Shown here: positions 7,760 through 14,790 of the stretch, in pieces
How the letters are laid out: each line of letters starts with the position of its first letter
Numbering within the stretch: position 1 is the stretch's first letter
IMG/VR virus record: IMGVR_UViG_3300010938_000105
Span: 1-32,454 of that record
Source of the DNA: a virus
DNA: 32,454 bases
Reading direction: 5' to 3' (one strand)
The notes under the pieces: model-generated
Seen by the model: the letters and a program-made list of their open reading frames with translations, nothing else
Databases searched by the model: none
What the model was told of the DNA's origin: nothing
Program-made: the position numbers and the translations under genes

Positions 7760-8542
7760 GCCTGGGGCATTGACTTTGTCATTGAAATTTGATATGTTTA
7801 TTATATGAGGAAAATTTGTAAAATTTGTAGGAAGACCGCTGTTTGTCGCTCTCTTTGTAGTGGACATTACCATAAACTTCTTAGATATGGAACTACAGAT
7901 GACATCCGCCGAGCAAAGCATACCCTCAACGAAGAATACTTTAGCAAATTTACTTCTCATTCTGCTTATATCTTGGGCCTGCTTTTGACTGATGGTTGTA
8001 TTATGAAAAGAGGAAAGTCTTATACCATCAGATTTGCTTCTAAAGATATTGAGTTGGTTGATTACATCAAAAGGCAGTGGCAGTCCACTCACCCAATTCA
8101 TCAAGATAAGAAATGGGGTGTTTATAATTTTAGTGTTTATAGTAAAAAATTGGCTATTAGTCTTATCCAACGAGGCATCGCTATTAGAAAAACTTTCACT
8201 GCGAAATATCCACCTATTCCTTCCGAATTCAATGCTGATTTCATTAGGGGATTGTTTGATGGTGATGGTGGCGTATGGGTTTCCTCTAATAGAAATAAGA
8301 TTAGGTTGTATTGGTCTGGCACTCAAGAGCTCCTCTCTAAAGTTTCGGAAATTCTTGCTTCCTCTTGTGGCATTCGTTTCATCCATCCTCGCCGACATAG
8401 TAAAAGAACTATTTATGAGCTTATTTACTATAAAAGAGACGAAATTAGAAAAATTTTTAAATTTCTCTATCCCCAAGATTATTGTATGTGTCTCCACCGC
8501 AAATATAGGAAAATCGCTAACTTCTTCAACCGATAGTATGTC
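7760..8542 (+). mobile_element. Intron-less homing endonuclease insertion in methyltransferase gene
   Basis: The methyltransferase reads ...GKNPGD at 8540-8548 and picks up again at ...PGDLWAI at 7757-7765. The 783 bases between equivalent positions hold essentially only the plus-strand LAGLIDADG ORF, with about 40 bases upstream and a few downstream. That leaves no room for a group I intron core, and an intein is excluded because the enzyme is on the other strand. Both junctions contain CC-x-GG-x-GA, which may be a target duplication or simply the conserved codons. Exact ends are uncertain by a few bases. Confidence 0.75.
7805..8536 (+). CDS. LAGLIDADG homing endonuclease
   Basis: 243 aa. 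The N-terminus has a Cys/His cluster (CKICRKTAVCRSLCSGHYH) like a small zinc finger. Two LAGLIDADG motifs follow: SAYILGLLLTDGCI (~53-66) and DFIRGLFDGDGGVW (~144-157), with the catalytic Asp in each. Such single-chain enzymes make a double-strand break at a long target site and spread by repair. The gene is antisense to the methyltransferase it sits in, with codons exactly in register with the methyltransferase codons. By my reading, none of its 19 Leu and 20 Ser codons is TTA, CTA or TCA, the codons that would make stops on the other strand. No clear promoter or ribosome site was seen. Confidence 0.92.
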   Translation: MRKICKICRKTAVCRSLCSGHYHKLLRYGTTDDIRRAKHTLNEEYFSKFTSHSAYILGLLLTDGCIMKRGKSYTIRFASKDIELVDYIKRQWQSTHPIHQDKKWGVYNFSVYSKKLAISLIQRGIAIRKTFTAKYPPIPSEFNADFIRGLFDGDGGVWVSSNRNKIRLYWSGTQELLSKVSEILASSCGIRFIHPRRHSKRTIYELIYYKRDEIRKIFKFLYPQDYCMCLHRKYRKIANFFNR

Positions 8543-9312
8543 CCCGGGATTTTTGCCTAACTCGTGAAATTCTTTATGAGAAGTATACAAGTTTAAAGAT
8601 GATGGTTTAATTATTCCAGCTGGCTGTTGCTTTTTATAAATTCTCCCGCCAGTAATTGGGTTATCACGATAATTAAACTTTGCTCTTACTTGAGGGTATT
8701 GCGTATCATATCCGAACTCTCTTTCCCTGACTATTCCATAGGGTCTATTTTCAAAAGTTTTTGGGGGAACCCTTACCGCATCCAAGTCGAAATAATACTT
8801 CCGACTTTTTACCAAAAAGAAAACTGGTTCATAAGCGTTGGTAAACCTGTCCTTCACCGAAGACGGCATGTGGTTCGGCTTATGCCATATGATGACGTTG
8901 CGTAAGAGCCATCCTTGCTCAAGGATCATTCTGAAAATCAGTTGCCAATTTTGCAAAGCAAGGCACTTTTGGGGGATTGATTGGCTTTTAGGCGTGGGCT
9001 TGTTTTCGCTGTTTCCTTGCCTGTGCCTAATACCCAATCGCTTATAAAGACCATCGCCTCTTTTCCCCCAATCTTCAACACTTTGAGCAAAGGGTTCCGC
9101 TCGGCTTAAGAATTCTTTTTAATTCGGCGGTTACTTTCAAAAGTTTTTCAAGATATTCTTCCAAAGTGTTCTCCAGTCCAATCTGGCCTTCAACCCCGTA
9201 GTCACGCAGTCCCCAAAATGGGGGGCTGGTTACAATGCAGTCCACGCTTTCATCCGGCATTTTCCTCAACACTTCCAGGACATCTTCACAGATTATCTTG
9301 TTCAAAAACTTT

Positions 9313-9555
9313 TCATCCATCTATCGACCCCATAAAAGGACTCTCTTCCCACGGGCAGAATATTGCTTTCAGTTCCTTCGCCTTCTTCTCGGCGTATGCG
9401 TTCGCCGCCTTCAGGGAATGGAACCTTTTCAATTCCCTGTGCGACTTGTAAGTTCCCGTTTCGGTGTCCACGACGTCGAAGTCGACGAAATACCTTCTGC
9501 CCGCATAGGACAGCGGGTCGCCAATGACTGTCACGTATCTCGCAAGGCGTGGCAT
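9313..9555 (-). CDS. Unknown small phage protein, 80 aa
   Basis: Starting at ATG 9555 (MPRLARYVTVIGDPLSYAGR), immediately after the upstream stop (TGA at 9557), the product has a beta-rich first half (RRYFVDFDVVDTETGTYKS) and a helical second half (AANAYAEKKAKELKAIF). A longer frame to 9651 exists but would run deep into the preceding gene, so the shorter start is preferred. No family was recognised. Its stop overlaps the start of the methyltransferase by 8 bases. Confidence 0.6.
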   Translation of the reverse strand: MPRLARYVTVIGDPLSYAGRRYFVDFDVVDTETGTYKSHRELKRFHSLKAANAYAEKKAKELKAIFCPWEESPFMGSIDG

Positions 9556-9556
9556 T

Positions 9557-9799
9557 TCAAGTTTCACTTCGGATGTTAAAAATATACCGATATGTGTTCC
9601 CCCTGACCATTGCGACAAAACCATAGTTGTCGGGATTGTCAGAGAGTTCATTCATTAAAGCATTTCCGAATTTTGCGTTTTCGGAAACGAGAATATATTT
9701 GCCTGCTTCATCGGAGAAAAGTTCGCGATACTCTTTCGGCGCTTTGTCAAAGGGATATATTACGGCTTTCGTTTCTTCGTTTTTCGGTTTTCGAGCCAT
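9557..9799 (-). CDS. Unknown small phage protein, 80 aa
   Basis: The start ATG 9799 is chosen because AGAAGGA lies 8 bases upstream and the preceding gene stops at 9804. A longer frame to 9847 would overlap that gene. The product (MARKPKNEETKAVIYPFDKA..., ending NTYRYIFNIRSET) is mixed helix/strand without Cys clusters or membrane segments. Function unknown; part of the early operon of small genes between the helicase-loader-like protein and the methyltransferases. Confidence 0.6.
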   Translation of the reverse strand: MARKPKNEETKAVIYPFDKAPKEYRELFSDEAGKYILVSENAKFGNALMNELSDNPDNYGFVAMVRGNTYRYIFNIRSET

Positions 9800-9803
9800 A
9801 GAT

Positions 9804-10055
9804 TTATTCCTTCTCTTTTTGCCACCACCAAAGTTTTTCGATGGCAAGTTCGAGAAAACTTTTTACAAGGCATTCCCCGTCACCCCAGAAACGGCAAAGA
9901 GACAAAGCGCTTAAATTTATAGTGCTCCAACATCCGAAATAGGAATATCCTCTTGTTGGAATGGCGTGTTCAACTATCCCATCTTTGCAAACGTCTCGGA
10001 AAATGGGACAGAAGTATTCTTTCCCCTTAATGTCCTTTGCAGTCTTTTTTCTCAT
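9804..10055 (-). CDS. Unknown Cys-containing small protein, 83 aa
   Basis: Contains CPIFRDVC, FGCWST, LSLCRFWGDGEC and an aromatic tail (KLWWWQKEKE). Five Cys in spaced pairs may bind zinc or be structural. The start at 10055 overlaps the end of the preceding Cys-containing gene by 29 bases, with a weak ribosome site (GAGAGA). The two adjacent Cys-rich genes may work together or be distant relatives, but I see no recognisable family. Confidence 0.5.
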   Translation of the reverse strand: MRKKTAKDIKGKEYFCPIFRDVCKDGIVEHAIPTRGYSYFGCWSTINLSALSLCRFWGDGECLVKSFLELAIEKLWWWQKEKE

Positions 10056-10242
10056 TTTTTATCTCTCTCATCCTGAAATGCTTGCAAATTATGCAGTTCA
10101 TCACCGCCAGCCGAAGGTCTGCGAAATCCCTCGGGCCGTTGATGCGGCAAGGGGTCGGCACGCCCTCGAGCCGGATTACCGGGTCGCTGCATGTTTTTCT
10201 TTCGCACCAGATTTCAGCTTTGATTTTCTGATTCGCTCTCAT
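10027..10242 (-). CDS. Unknown Cys-containing small protein, 71 aa
   Basis: Cys residues are arranged as C-x4-C near the N-terminus (WCERKTC), a lone Cys in PTPC, CIIC near residue 50 and one near the end. This suggests metal binding. The phrase NGPRDFADLRLAV is reminiscent of conserved small early phage proteins, but I cannot assign a family. It overlaps both neighbours (29 bases on each side), as is common for compact phage operons. Confidence 0.5.
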   Translation of the reverse strand: MRANQKIKAEIWCERKTCSDPVIRLEGVPTPCRINGPRDFADLRLAVMNCIICKHFRMREIKNEKKDCKGH

Positions 10243-10546
10243 GCCAAACCCTTTCTCTTATACTCTTAAAGTGCACCAAGTCGTAAAACAGTCTCGAAGT
10301 TAACGCTCCGCTTAACCCGCTGTGTCCCTGGATGTTAAACATCCTAACCAATTCCATTGTCGCATGGTAGAGAAGTTTGCTATATTCGTTTGCATCTTTC
10401 CCGAAATAAAGGTGATGCGCTTCTTTCTCAGCAAAATCTACCAGATTGCTTCTCTTGTCCGCTGCCAGCCATAATCCGACCCTTATCATCAGGTATCCGA
10501 ACCACTCTTTGAAACCGCAATGCCTTATATATCTCGTGCGAAACAT
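10214..10546 (-). CDS. Conserved-type phage protein with QGHSG motif
   Basis: 110 aa, helical N-terminus, then LVRMFNIQGHSGLSGALTSR and a short tail. A closely similar FxxQGHSG-x-S stretch recurs in many small hypothetical proteins of tailed phages; no biochemical role is known to me. The start codon at 10546 lies just after the preceding gene's stop (10549). No membrane segment or Cys cluster is present. Confidence 0.6.
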   Translation of the reverse strand: MFRTRYIRHCGFKEWFGYLMIRVGLWLAADKRSNLVDFAEKEAHHLYFGKDANEYSKLLYHATMELVRMFNIQGHSGLSGALTSRLFYDLVHFKSIRERVWHESESENQS

Positions 10547-10548
10547 TT

Positions 10549-10800
10549 TTATCCCCCTTGCTTCCTATCAATACAGGTTTTTATATCAAGAAAGGCAATG
10601 GTAATTTTTGCAATCCCCGTGCCTTTCAACATCTTCAAAAGTTTCTCTACGGTTTTTCTATGATCAGTCGGGCAAGAAGCAATAAATTCGTTTACTTTAT
10701 AATAGGAAATAATTTCAACTTCTACTCCTTCGTCGAAAATGTATCTGACATAATCAGCCCTTTCTCTTTTATAATTTGGACTGCATATCTTTTCCACCAA
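10549..10800 (-). CDS. Unknown small phage protein, TTG start favoured
   Basis: A strong ribosome site (GGAGGT at 10809-10814) is 2 bases from GTG 10806, 8 bases from TTG 10800 and 11 bases from GTG 10797, all in one frame. Spacing favours TTG 10800. The product (~83 aa) has VEKICSPNYKRERADYVRYI near the start and a helical middle (RKTVEKLLKMLKGTG), with a final beta strand (AKITIAFLDIKTC). No known family was recognised. Confidence 0.55.
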   Translation of the reverse strand: MVEKICSPNYKRERADYVRYIFDEGVEVEIISYYKVNEFIASCPTDHRKTVEKLLKMLKGTGIAKITIAFLDIKTCIDRKQGG

Positions 10801-10859
10801 TTGCACCGACCTCCTCTATCAAACTTTTCCGAAAACTTGTTGAATGCCTGCATTTCGAA

Positions 10860-10958
10860 CTATGGCAGTAGAAAAACAATAAGCAAAAACCACCCAATCG
10901 CCAAAACAATCGCAATAAACAATATAACCCAGTCAAGTAATGTTTCTCCTCGTTTCAT
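10860..10958 (-). CDS. 32-aa single-span membrane peptide
   Basis: The start ATG overlaps the stop of the upstream membrane protein gene (ATGA), with GGGAG 9 bases upstream. The peptide begins MKRGETLLDW and continues with about 22 hydrophobic residues (VILFIAIVLAIGWFLL then IVFLLP) up to TAG at 10860. Overlap, ribosome site and a clean transmembrane span make it a credible micro-gene. It may work with the preceding two-segment membrane protein. Confidence 0.5.
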   Translation of the reverse strand: MKRGETLLDWVILFIAIVLAIGWFLLIVFLLP

Positions 10959-11233
10959 CGGTTTTCGCTCCCTTTTCTGCTCTGTATCCATTCGTAAAAC
11001 TTTCCCGCCATCTCGGGGCTGATCCTTCCCAGAATGAACTGGTGCGCTTCGGTTCTTCCGTAAAGAAGTCCTCGCTTGAATTCGGCGGTTTCATCCATTT
11101 TCGCAAGAGCCGTAAAGATTCCGACTCCGTTGATAAGCAATTGCAGAATGCTCGAAAGAACCAGCGTCACCCCAATCACCGCCAGCCAGTTAACTTTCTC
11201 ATACCACCTCAATTCGCTTCTGAAGTCATACAC
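10955..11233 (-). CDS. Small membrane protein, GTG start
   Basis: 92 aa starting at GTG 11233 behind GGGGGTGAT. A hydrophobic segment covers residues ~15-42 (NWLAVIGVTLVLSSILQLLI then NGVGIFTAL). The rest is a soluble, helical, charged tail (ETAEFKRGLLYGRTEAHQFI). The topology suggests an inner-membrane protein with a cytoplasmic C-terminus. No family was recognised. Its coupling to the 32-aa membrane peptide suggests a two-part membrane function such as superinfection control, but that is only inference. Confidence 0.55.
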   Translation of the reverse strand: MYDFRSELRWYEKVNWLAVIGVTLVLSSILQLLINGVGIFTALAKMDETAEFKRGLLYGRTEAHQFILGRISPEMAGKFYEWIQSRKGSENR

Positions 11234-11264
11234 GCCTTATCACCCCCTTTCGCTTAAAACCCTA

Positions 11265-11411
11265 TTAGCGCAAAGATTTTGCGTTTATAGCGATTTTCTG
11301 TTTCTTTTGAGGTTTTCCCTTAACTTTCACTAAAACACTTAAAATACCCCCAAAATCTTTGGCTAATAAGATTTTATAATCCAGCAGAGACTGCATTTGG
11401 TCCTTTGTCAT
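11265..11411 (-). CDS. 48-aa basic protein, coupled to helicase-loader-like gene
   Basis: The ATG at 11411 overlaps the TAA of the preceding gene (TAATG), with GAGGTG 8 bases upstream. The peptide starts MTKDQMQSLLDYKILLAKDF and ends in a basic stretch with GKPQKKQK. It fills the gap between the loader-like gene and the membrane gene at 11233. Overlap and ribosome site support it; the function is unknown. Confidence 0.5.
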   Translation of the reverse strand: MTKDQMQSLLDYKILLAKDFGGILSVLVKVKGKPQKKQKIAINAKSLR

Positions 11412-11911
11412 TAGAATGGCACCTCTTCGAGTTTGAGATTTTCCTGTTCTTTTTCAAAAATATCATCCCATTCCTTTCTTAACACGTGTTTTTTATTTCT
11501 CCACTTATCATCCCAGACTGGGATTTCTTTCTCACGATAGGCCCCGGCTTCGCAAGTGCAGCGAAAGACATAGCTGGTCCAATAGGACATTTCCTCCCAA
11601 TCGCCGTTTTTTTTGCAGGTTGAGACATATCCGGTTCCTTCGCATTTAGGACAATTGACTTTAGGAATTTCCCTTTCTGGTAGGAAAAATCGTGAAACTT
11701 CTTGTAGGACAGATTTTATTCGAGCAATAGTCGGAAAGTGTTCTTCTGTCTCAAGTATTTGTCGGCAAGTGCGTTCCCAGACAAGGTTTGGAACGTTTTT
11801 GAATTCTTCCCACAGAAGTTCCGCTTTGTTTTCGTAATATTCCCCGTCTATCTTTAGTCCAAAGTTCTTGGCTAACTTACTGAGTTGTGTTGCAAAGCAA
11901 GTCTCGTCCAT
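11411..11911 (-). CDS. Helicase-loader-like replication protein with zinc-binding C-terminus
   Basis: The start ATG 11911 (MDETCFATQLSKLAKNFGLK) is chosen because AGGAGG lies 9 bases upstream; the longer frame to 11941 would place that site inside the coding region. 166 aa. The N-terminal ~80 residues are helical, with ELLWEEFKNVPNLVWERTC and EHFPTIARIKSVLQEV. This pattern resembles the phage helicase-loader/inhibitor (G40P-inhibitor type) family. The C-terminal half has CPKCEGTGYVSTC and FRCTC, a DnaJ-like zinc pair. It overlaps the initiator gene by 40 bases, fitting an initiator-loader pair. Confidence 0.55.
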   Translation of the reverse strand: MDETCFATQLSKLAKNFGLKIDGEYYENKAELLWEEFKNVPNLVWERTCRQILETEEHFPTIARIKSVLQEVSRFFLPEREIPKVNCPKCEGTGYVSTCKKNGDWEEMSYWTSYVFRCTCEAGAYREKEIPVWDDKWRNKKHVLRKEWDDIFEKEQENLKLEEVPF

Positions 11912-12633
11912 TTCCCCATGCCTCCTTTCAGCCATTCCCACGGCTTGACAGAATTTATTTTTCCAGCGTTTCGATAAATTTCTTTCTCTATCTCAGCCGC
12001 CGTCCACCCGTTCTTTAAGGCATTCTCCATCTGAAAGACATACTGCTTCAGTTGGTTAGGATAAGCCCGAAAGAATTCTTTGTTCTGACTTTCTAAAAGA
12101 TTAATTAAAAAAGAGAGAGAGGGAGAGGTACCAAACGAGCCGTTAGGCGAGTTTGCTTCTTTTTCTTTCTCTTTATATATTTCTCTTTCTTTTTCTTCTT
12201 CTTTTTCTTTTTCTTTTTCTTTATTCTTATTCTTATTCTTATTCTGGGAACTCCCTTTGGAGTTCTCTGGGAACTCCTTTGGAACTCCTTTGGAACTCCC
12301 AAGGAACTCCTTTGGAACTCCCTCTTCTTCATACCAATTGTGAAGTTCCCAAAAATTGTCTATATAATAACAAAAATCATCAGCTCGGACATGAGGGAAA
12401 ACTTCCATAATTCGCTTAATGTCTGCATTGAAACATTGCTCATCATGAGCATAGTTGATCTTGTTCTGAATAAACCTGAAATTTTTTGGTATTTTATTAC
12501 CAGTTATCCCGGCTAAAACAAGCATCTTAAGATAGAGAAGCTGCTGGCTTTCGTTTAGTTGGTAAAGAAATCGGTCATCTTCCTCAAAGAGGCGAAGGAA
12601 AAGTTTGATGAATACAACTTTCCGATATGGCAT
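11872..12633 (-). CDS. Replication initiator / replisome organizer
   Basis: 253 aa with GGGGGTGA 4 bases before ATG 12633. Residues 1-105 resemble the winged-helix N-terminus of phage replisome organizers (FIKLFLRLFEEDDRFLYQLN, then KIPKNFRFIQNKINY). Residues ~106-165 are a low-complexity linker: degenerate GVPKEF repeats, then alternating NK and EK runs. The C-terminal ~80 residues are a separate helical domain (GWTAAEIEKEIYRN, KPWEWLKGG) of the kind that contacts helicase or loader. The linker DNA carries regularly spaced repeats next to an AT-rich pyrimidine tract, much like lambda O, whose gene contains the origin. Confidence 0.65.
   Translation of the reverse strand: MPYRKVVFIKLFLRLFEEDDRFLYQLNESQQLLYLKMLVLAGITGNKIPKNFRFIQNKINYAHDEQCFNADIKRIMEVFPHVRADDFCYYIDNFWELHNWYEEEGVPKEFLGSSKGVPKEFPENSKGSSQNKNKNKNKEKEKEKEEEKEREIYKEKEKEANSPNGSFGTSPSLSFLINLLESQNKEFFRAYPNQLKQYVFQMENALKNGWTAAEIEKEIYRNAGKINSVKPWEWLKGGMGKWTRLALQHNSVS
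12150..12246. other. AT-rich polypyrimidine tract beside iterons (candidate unwinding region)
   Basis: The plus strand here is nearly pure T/C with TATATATT near its left end and three TATTCT units at the right end. It encodes the Lys/Glu/Asn run of the initiator linker. An easily melted tract next to iterons is typical of phage origins. This is inferred from composition only. Confidence 0.45.
12247..12321. repeat. Iteron-like repeats, candidate replication origin
   Basis: GGAACTCC occurs six times, at 12247, 12270, 12281, 12292, 12303 and 12314. The last five are spaced exactly 11 bp, about one helical turn. An inverted partial copy (GGAGTTC) is at 12259. The 11-bp period is not a multiple of three, so it cannot be explained by amino-acid repetition alone. 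Position in the initiator linker and the adjoining AT-rich tract match initiator-binding iterons of lambdoid origins. Confidence 0.6.
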
Positions 12634-12653
12634 TAAGTCACCCCCTTTTGCTC

Positions 12654-12962
12654 CTAAAAATTAAAGAGGGGCAAAGGAACTGCTTCCACCCCTCTTTTCG
12701 GAACAATTTCTGGTTCTTTTATTTCGACAGGTCTCGGGACCGAGTCGGCATCGATAATGTCCCTTTCCTTGAGAAACAGCCCGTCCAGCCACTTTCCGAC
12801 CCCATGATTTATTACCCACTGCCAATACTTGAAGTTGCGATATATCGGAACGACCATGGTCTTGTAAGACCTGCCGTCCTCACCCTTGAAGAATATGTGA
12901 AAATAACTTCCTTCCCGCTTCGATTTCTTGAGCTCGGTTATCTTTATAACTTTGGCTCTCAT
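12654..12962 (-). CDS. Unknown early protein, possible OB-fold nucleic-acid binder
   Basis: 102 aa. The first ~75 residues alternate strand and turn (MRAKVIKITELKKSKREGSY, HIFFKGEDGRSYKTMVVP, then YRNFKYWQWVINHGVG), followed by DGLFLKERDIIDADS and a Pro/Glu tail. The beta-rich basic pattern with aromatics would suit an OB fold, and similar short proteins sit beside replication genes in other phages, but I cannot name the family. It follows the nuclease gene closely and precedes the initiator. No ribosome site is evident, so translation is probably coupled. Confidence 0.5.
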   Translation of the reverse strand: MRAKVIKITELKKSKREGSYFHIFFKGEDGRSYKTMVVPIYRNFKYWQWVINHGVGKWLDGLFLKERDIIDADSVPRPVEIKEPEIVPKRGVEAVPLPLFNF

Positions 12963-12970
12963 CGTTATGA

Positions 12971-13936
12971 CTATGACTTTAGTTTTTGAATTTTTACTTG
13001 CTGATAAGTTTTTTTCTCGGCATATTGCTCTTTGATTTCTTTCGGAACGTTATAGTTCGTGCGCTCGACTTCCTTGACTGTAATAACCCACCTATCCACA
13101 ATGACTTGACTGTGCCCTTTTATCATTTCCTTAATCTGCGAATTGATCGCTTCATATTCTTCCGTAAAAGGAATTAATGCTTCTCGGCGCTCAAGCAGAT
13201 TTCGCAGTTCTGGAAGGTCAAGAATTTCTGCCCCCTTAAACTGCATGTCGGGACAGCAGATATGAAGAAATTCGCAGTTTCCACATATTTTCTCGTCGTA
13301 TTCTATCGGTGGGGGGACAGTTCCTTCTGCCACATGCCTGTTAATGCGCTCCGCTTTCTGAATGATATTTTTTTCGGCATAGTCCAGCACAAAATCATTC
13401 AGCGGGATCCAGATGTCGTTTTCTTTCGGAAGACCAGTAACTTTGTTTATCGGATAGAATAAGCCCCATTCTTTGTTGTCCATGAGCATGTAGCAGATAA
13501 GTTGAGTCGCATATTTTCGCATGTAGACCGGTAGGTCGTCAGAAAACAAATCTTCCCAGCAGTTTATGATATTGAAATTGTTCGGAGAAAGCCCTTTGAC
13601 TTCGACCGGATAATATCCGCTTCCGTTCTTTGAGATTTTGGCATCAACCTTTCCTGTGATATTATATGCCGGCCAAGAGAACGGCCTCTGCAATTCAGTG
13701 ACTGTAAATCCCGCTTTCTTAAGCCATTCCAACGCCTGCTCTTCAATGCGACTCCCTTGTTCGAACAAGATCTGCATTTTCCCATCGTGCGCTTTCGCTT
13801 CCTGCCAGCGAGTTCTCCAGAATACCAACTTTCTTTCACAAGGATCGCCAAGCATTGAAGCCCGATTGGAATTGCAGGGATAGACCTGAACCTCTCTTTC
13901 TGCTGCTTCTAAAACCTTCTTTCCGACTTCAAACAT
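12971..13936 (-). CDS. Cas4/RecB-like exonuclease with Cys cluster
   Basis: 321 aa. The start ATG 13936 has GGAGG 8 bases upstream and follows the previous stop directly; a longer frame to 13978 is disfavoured. PD-(D/E)XK features: GKVDAKI (Asp), YYPVEVKG (E-x-K) and ATQLICYMLM (Q-x3-Y, RecB motif). One Cys near the N-terminus (PCNSNRASMLGDPCERK) and CGNCEFLHICC after the nuclease core match the iron-sulfur cluster arrangement of Cas4/AddB nucleases. Together with the annealing-like gene upstream this forms a phage recombination pair: end resection, then strand annealing. Confidence 0.8.
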   Translation of the reverse strand: MFEVGKKVLEAAEREVQVYPCNSNRASMLGDPCERKLVFWRTRWQEAKAHDGKMQILFEQGSRIEEQALEWLKKAGFTVTELQRPFSWPAYNITGKVDAKISKNGSGYYPVEVKGLSPNNFNIINCWEDLFSDDLPVYMRKYATQLICYMLMDNKEWGLFYPINKVTGLPKENDIWIPLNDFVLDYAEKNIIQKAERINRHVAEGTVPPPIEYDEKICGNCEFLHICCPDMQFKGAEILDLPELRNLLERREALIPFTEEYEAINSQIKEMIKGHSQVIVDRWVITVKEVERTNYNVPKEIKEQYAEKKTYQQVKIQKLKS

Positions 13937-13937
13937 T

Positions 13938-14785
13938 TTATTTCCCTCCCTTCCCCGGTTGGGCTTCAATCCAGTCAAGCAGAATTGATAGTTCGTTGTT
14001 CGTCAATTCTTTCGTTGACGATTTCTTGAATCGCTTTTCCATCTCTTCTTTCAAGGCCAGTTCAGTCACTCCTTTGGCCATCTGCCGGGCGAATAAAAGC
14101 CGTCTCTGCGCTTCAGAAATAAATTTCCCATTGCCATTTTTGGGCTTTGCGGTCTTATATTCGACTATTCCTATTCTTGAGACATCAATTCCTGCTTGCT
14201 GAAGCTGTTCCCAGGATAAGTTTCTCAATCCCAAAAGCGAAGTTATCGCTCGCACTATCATGTTCGAATGAGCCGATTTGCGAATATTTGTTTCGTCTAT
14301 TTCGGAAAGAGGAAGATAATACACATTGCCGTTTGCATCTTTAGATAATAAACATTGCCGTTAGTATCTTTTCTTTGGGCGAAAAATTGGTCCCGACTTG
14401 AGCACGTTCCTTCGGTCTCTATCGTATGCCCATCCGGCGTGCTTGCTTTACAAGAATAGACATAGAAGTAATACTCCCCCTTGTCATCGTGTCCGACAAA
14501 CTTTTCCGCTTTCGTGTCGTAAATTCTTACCCGGAAAAGATTCGCTATCTTTTCCGCTCCAGAAGCGCAAAGGTATGGCCTTGACTTTTCCCCGAATCCT
14601 TGTTTCACCCAGTCAAAATGATTGGTCACTCTTAAGGCAGTCGTTATGATCTTCTTTACCGCCTCAACTCTCTTTTCCGCCTCATCCGCTAAAACGACAA
14701 TATCTTCTCGCTCAATCGGCGCCTCGTCTTTATCTTTCGGAGCAACAATGATTTCTTCCTCCGGCACGATAATTTGTTCATTCAT
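13938..14785 (-). pseudogene. Putative single-strand annealing protein, split by 29-bp duplication
   Basis: The first frame starts at ATG 14785 (GGAGG 9 bases upstream) and stops at 14297. The second frame continues to 13938. Between them lies a 29-bp imperfect tandem repeat. Removing one unit leaves 819 bases, exactly 273 codons (272 aa), with a smooth join NGNVYYLPLSEIDETNI. The restored protein has ASGAEKIANLFRV, GTCSSRDQFFAQ, AHSNMIVRAITSLLGL and a C-terminal ISEAQRRLLFARQMAKG module. This pattern is seen in phage recombination (SSAP-type) proteins. The neighbouring Cas4-like nuclease supports that role. No name is assigned because the family match is by memory only. Confidence 0.6.
14314..14371. 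repeat. 29-bp imperfect tandem duplication (frame-breaking)
   Basis: Units 14314-14342 and 14343-14371 differ at three positions. 29 is not a multiple of three, so the annealing-protein frame is lost between them. Confidence 0.9.
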
Positions 14786-14790
14786 TTTTA

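Larger units (their letters stand above)
7472..9320 (-). pseudogene. Beta-class DNA methyltransferase, interrupted and frameshifted
   Basis: The N-terminus runs from ATG 9320 (CEDVLEVLRKMPDESVDCI, motif IV TSPPFWGLRDYG) to about 9090, where the frame is lost (TGA at 9075). The rest continues in another frame with LRNVIIWHKPNHMPSSVKDR, FFLVKSRKYYFDLDAVRVP and, after an insertion, GDLWAIVTCPAPKE and motif I VVLDPFVGSGTTC, ending at 7472. The insertion of 783 bases falls at the conserved NPGD-x-W site and carries a LAGLIDADG gene on the opposite strand, yet the methyltransferase frame stays open through it. Without the insert the gene is 1066 bases, one over a multiple of three, so an indel near 9090 is required. 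Activity is doubtful unless the frameshift is an error. Confidence 0.8.

Noticed and set aside
7760-8542. Group I intron carrying the LAGLIDADG gene
   Set aside because: Only ~40 bases lie outside the endonuclease ORF, too few for a group I core.
7472-9037. Intein in the methyltransferase
   Set aside because: The LAGLIDADG enzyme is encoded on the opposite strand, and no splicing blocks (N-terminal Cys/Ser, C-terminal HN before Cys/Ser/Thr) are visible in the methyltransferase frame.
10732-10852. 43-codon minus frame starting MQAFNKFSEK
   Set aside because: No ribosome site and it overlaps the better supported gene at 10549-10800 out of frame.
12247-12321. CRISPR array
   Set aside because: Repeats are 8 bp with 3-bp gaps inside a coding region; no spacers.
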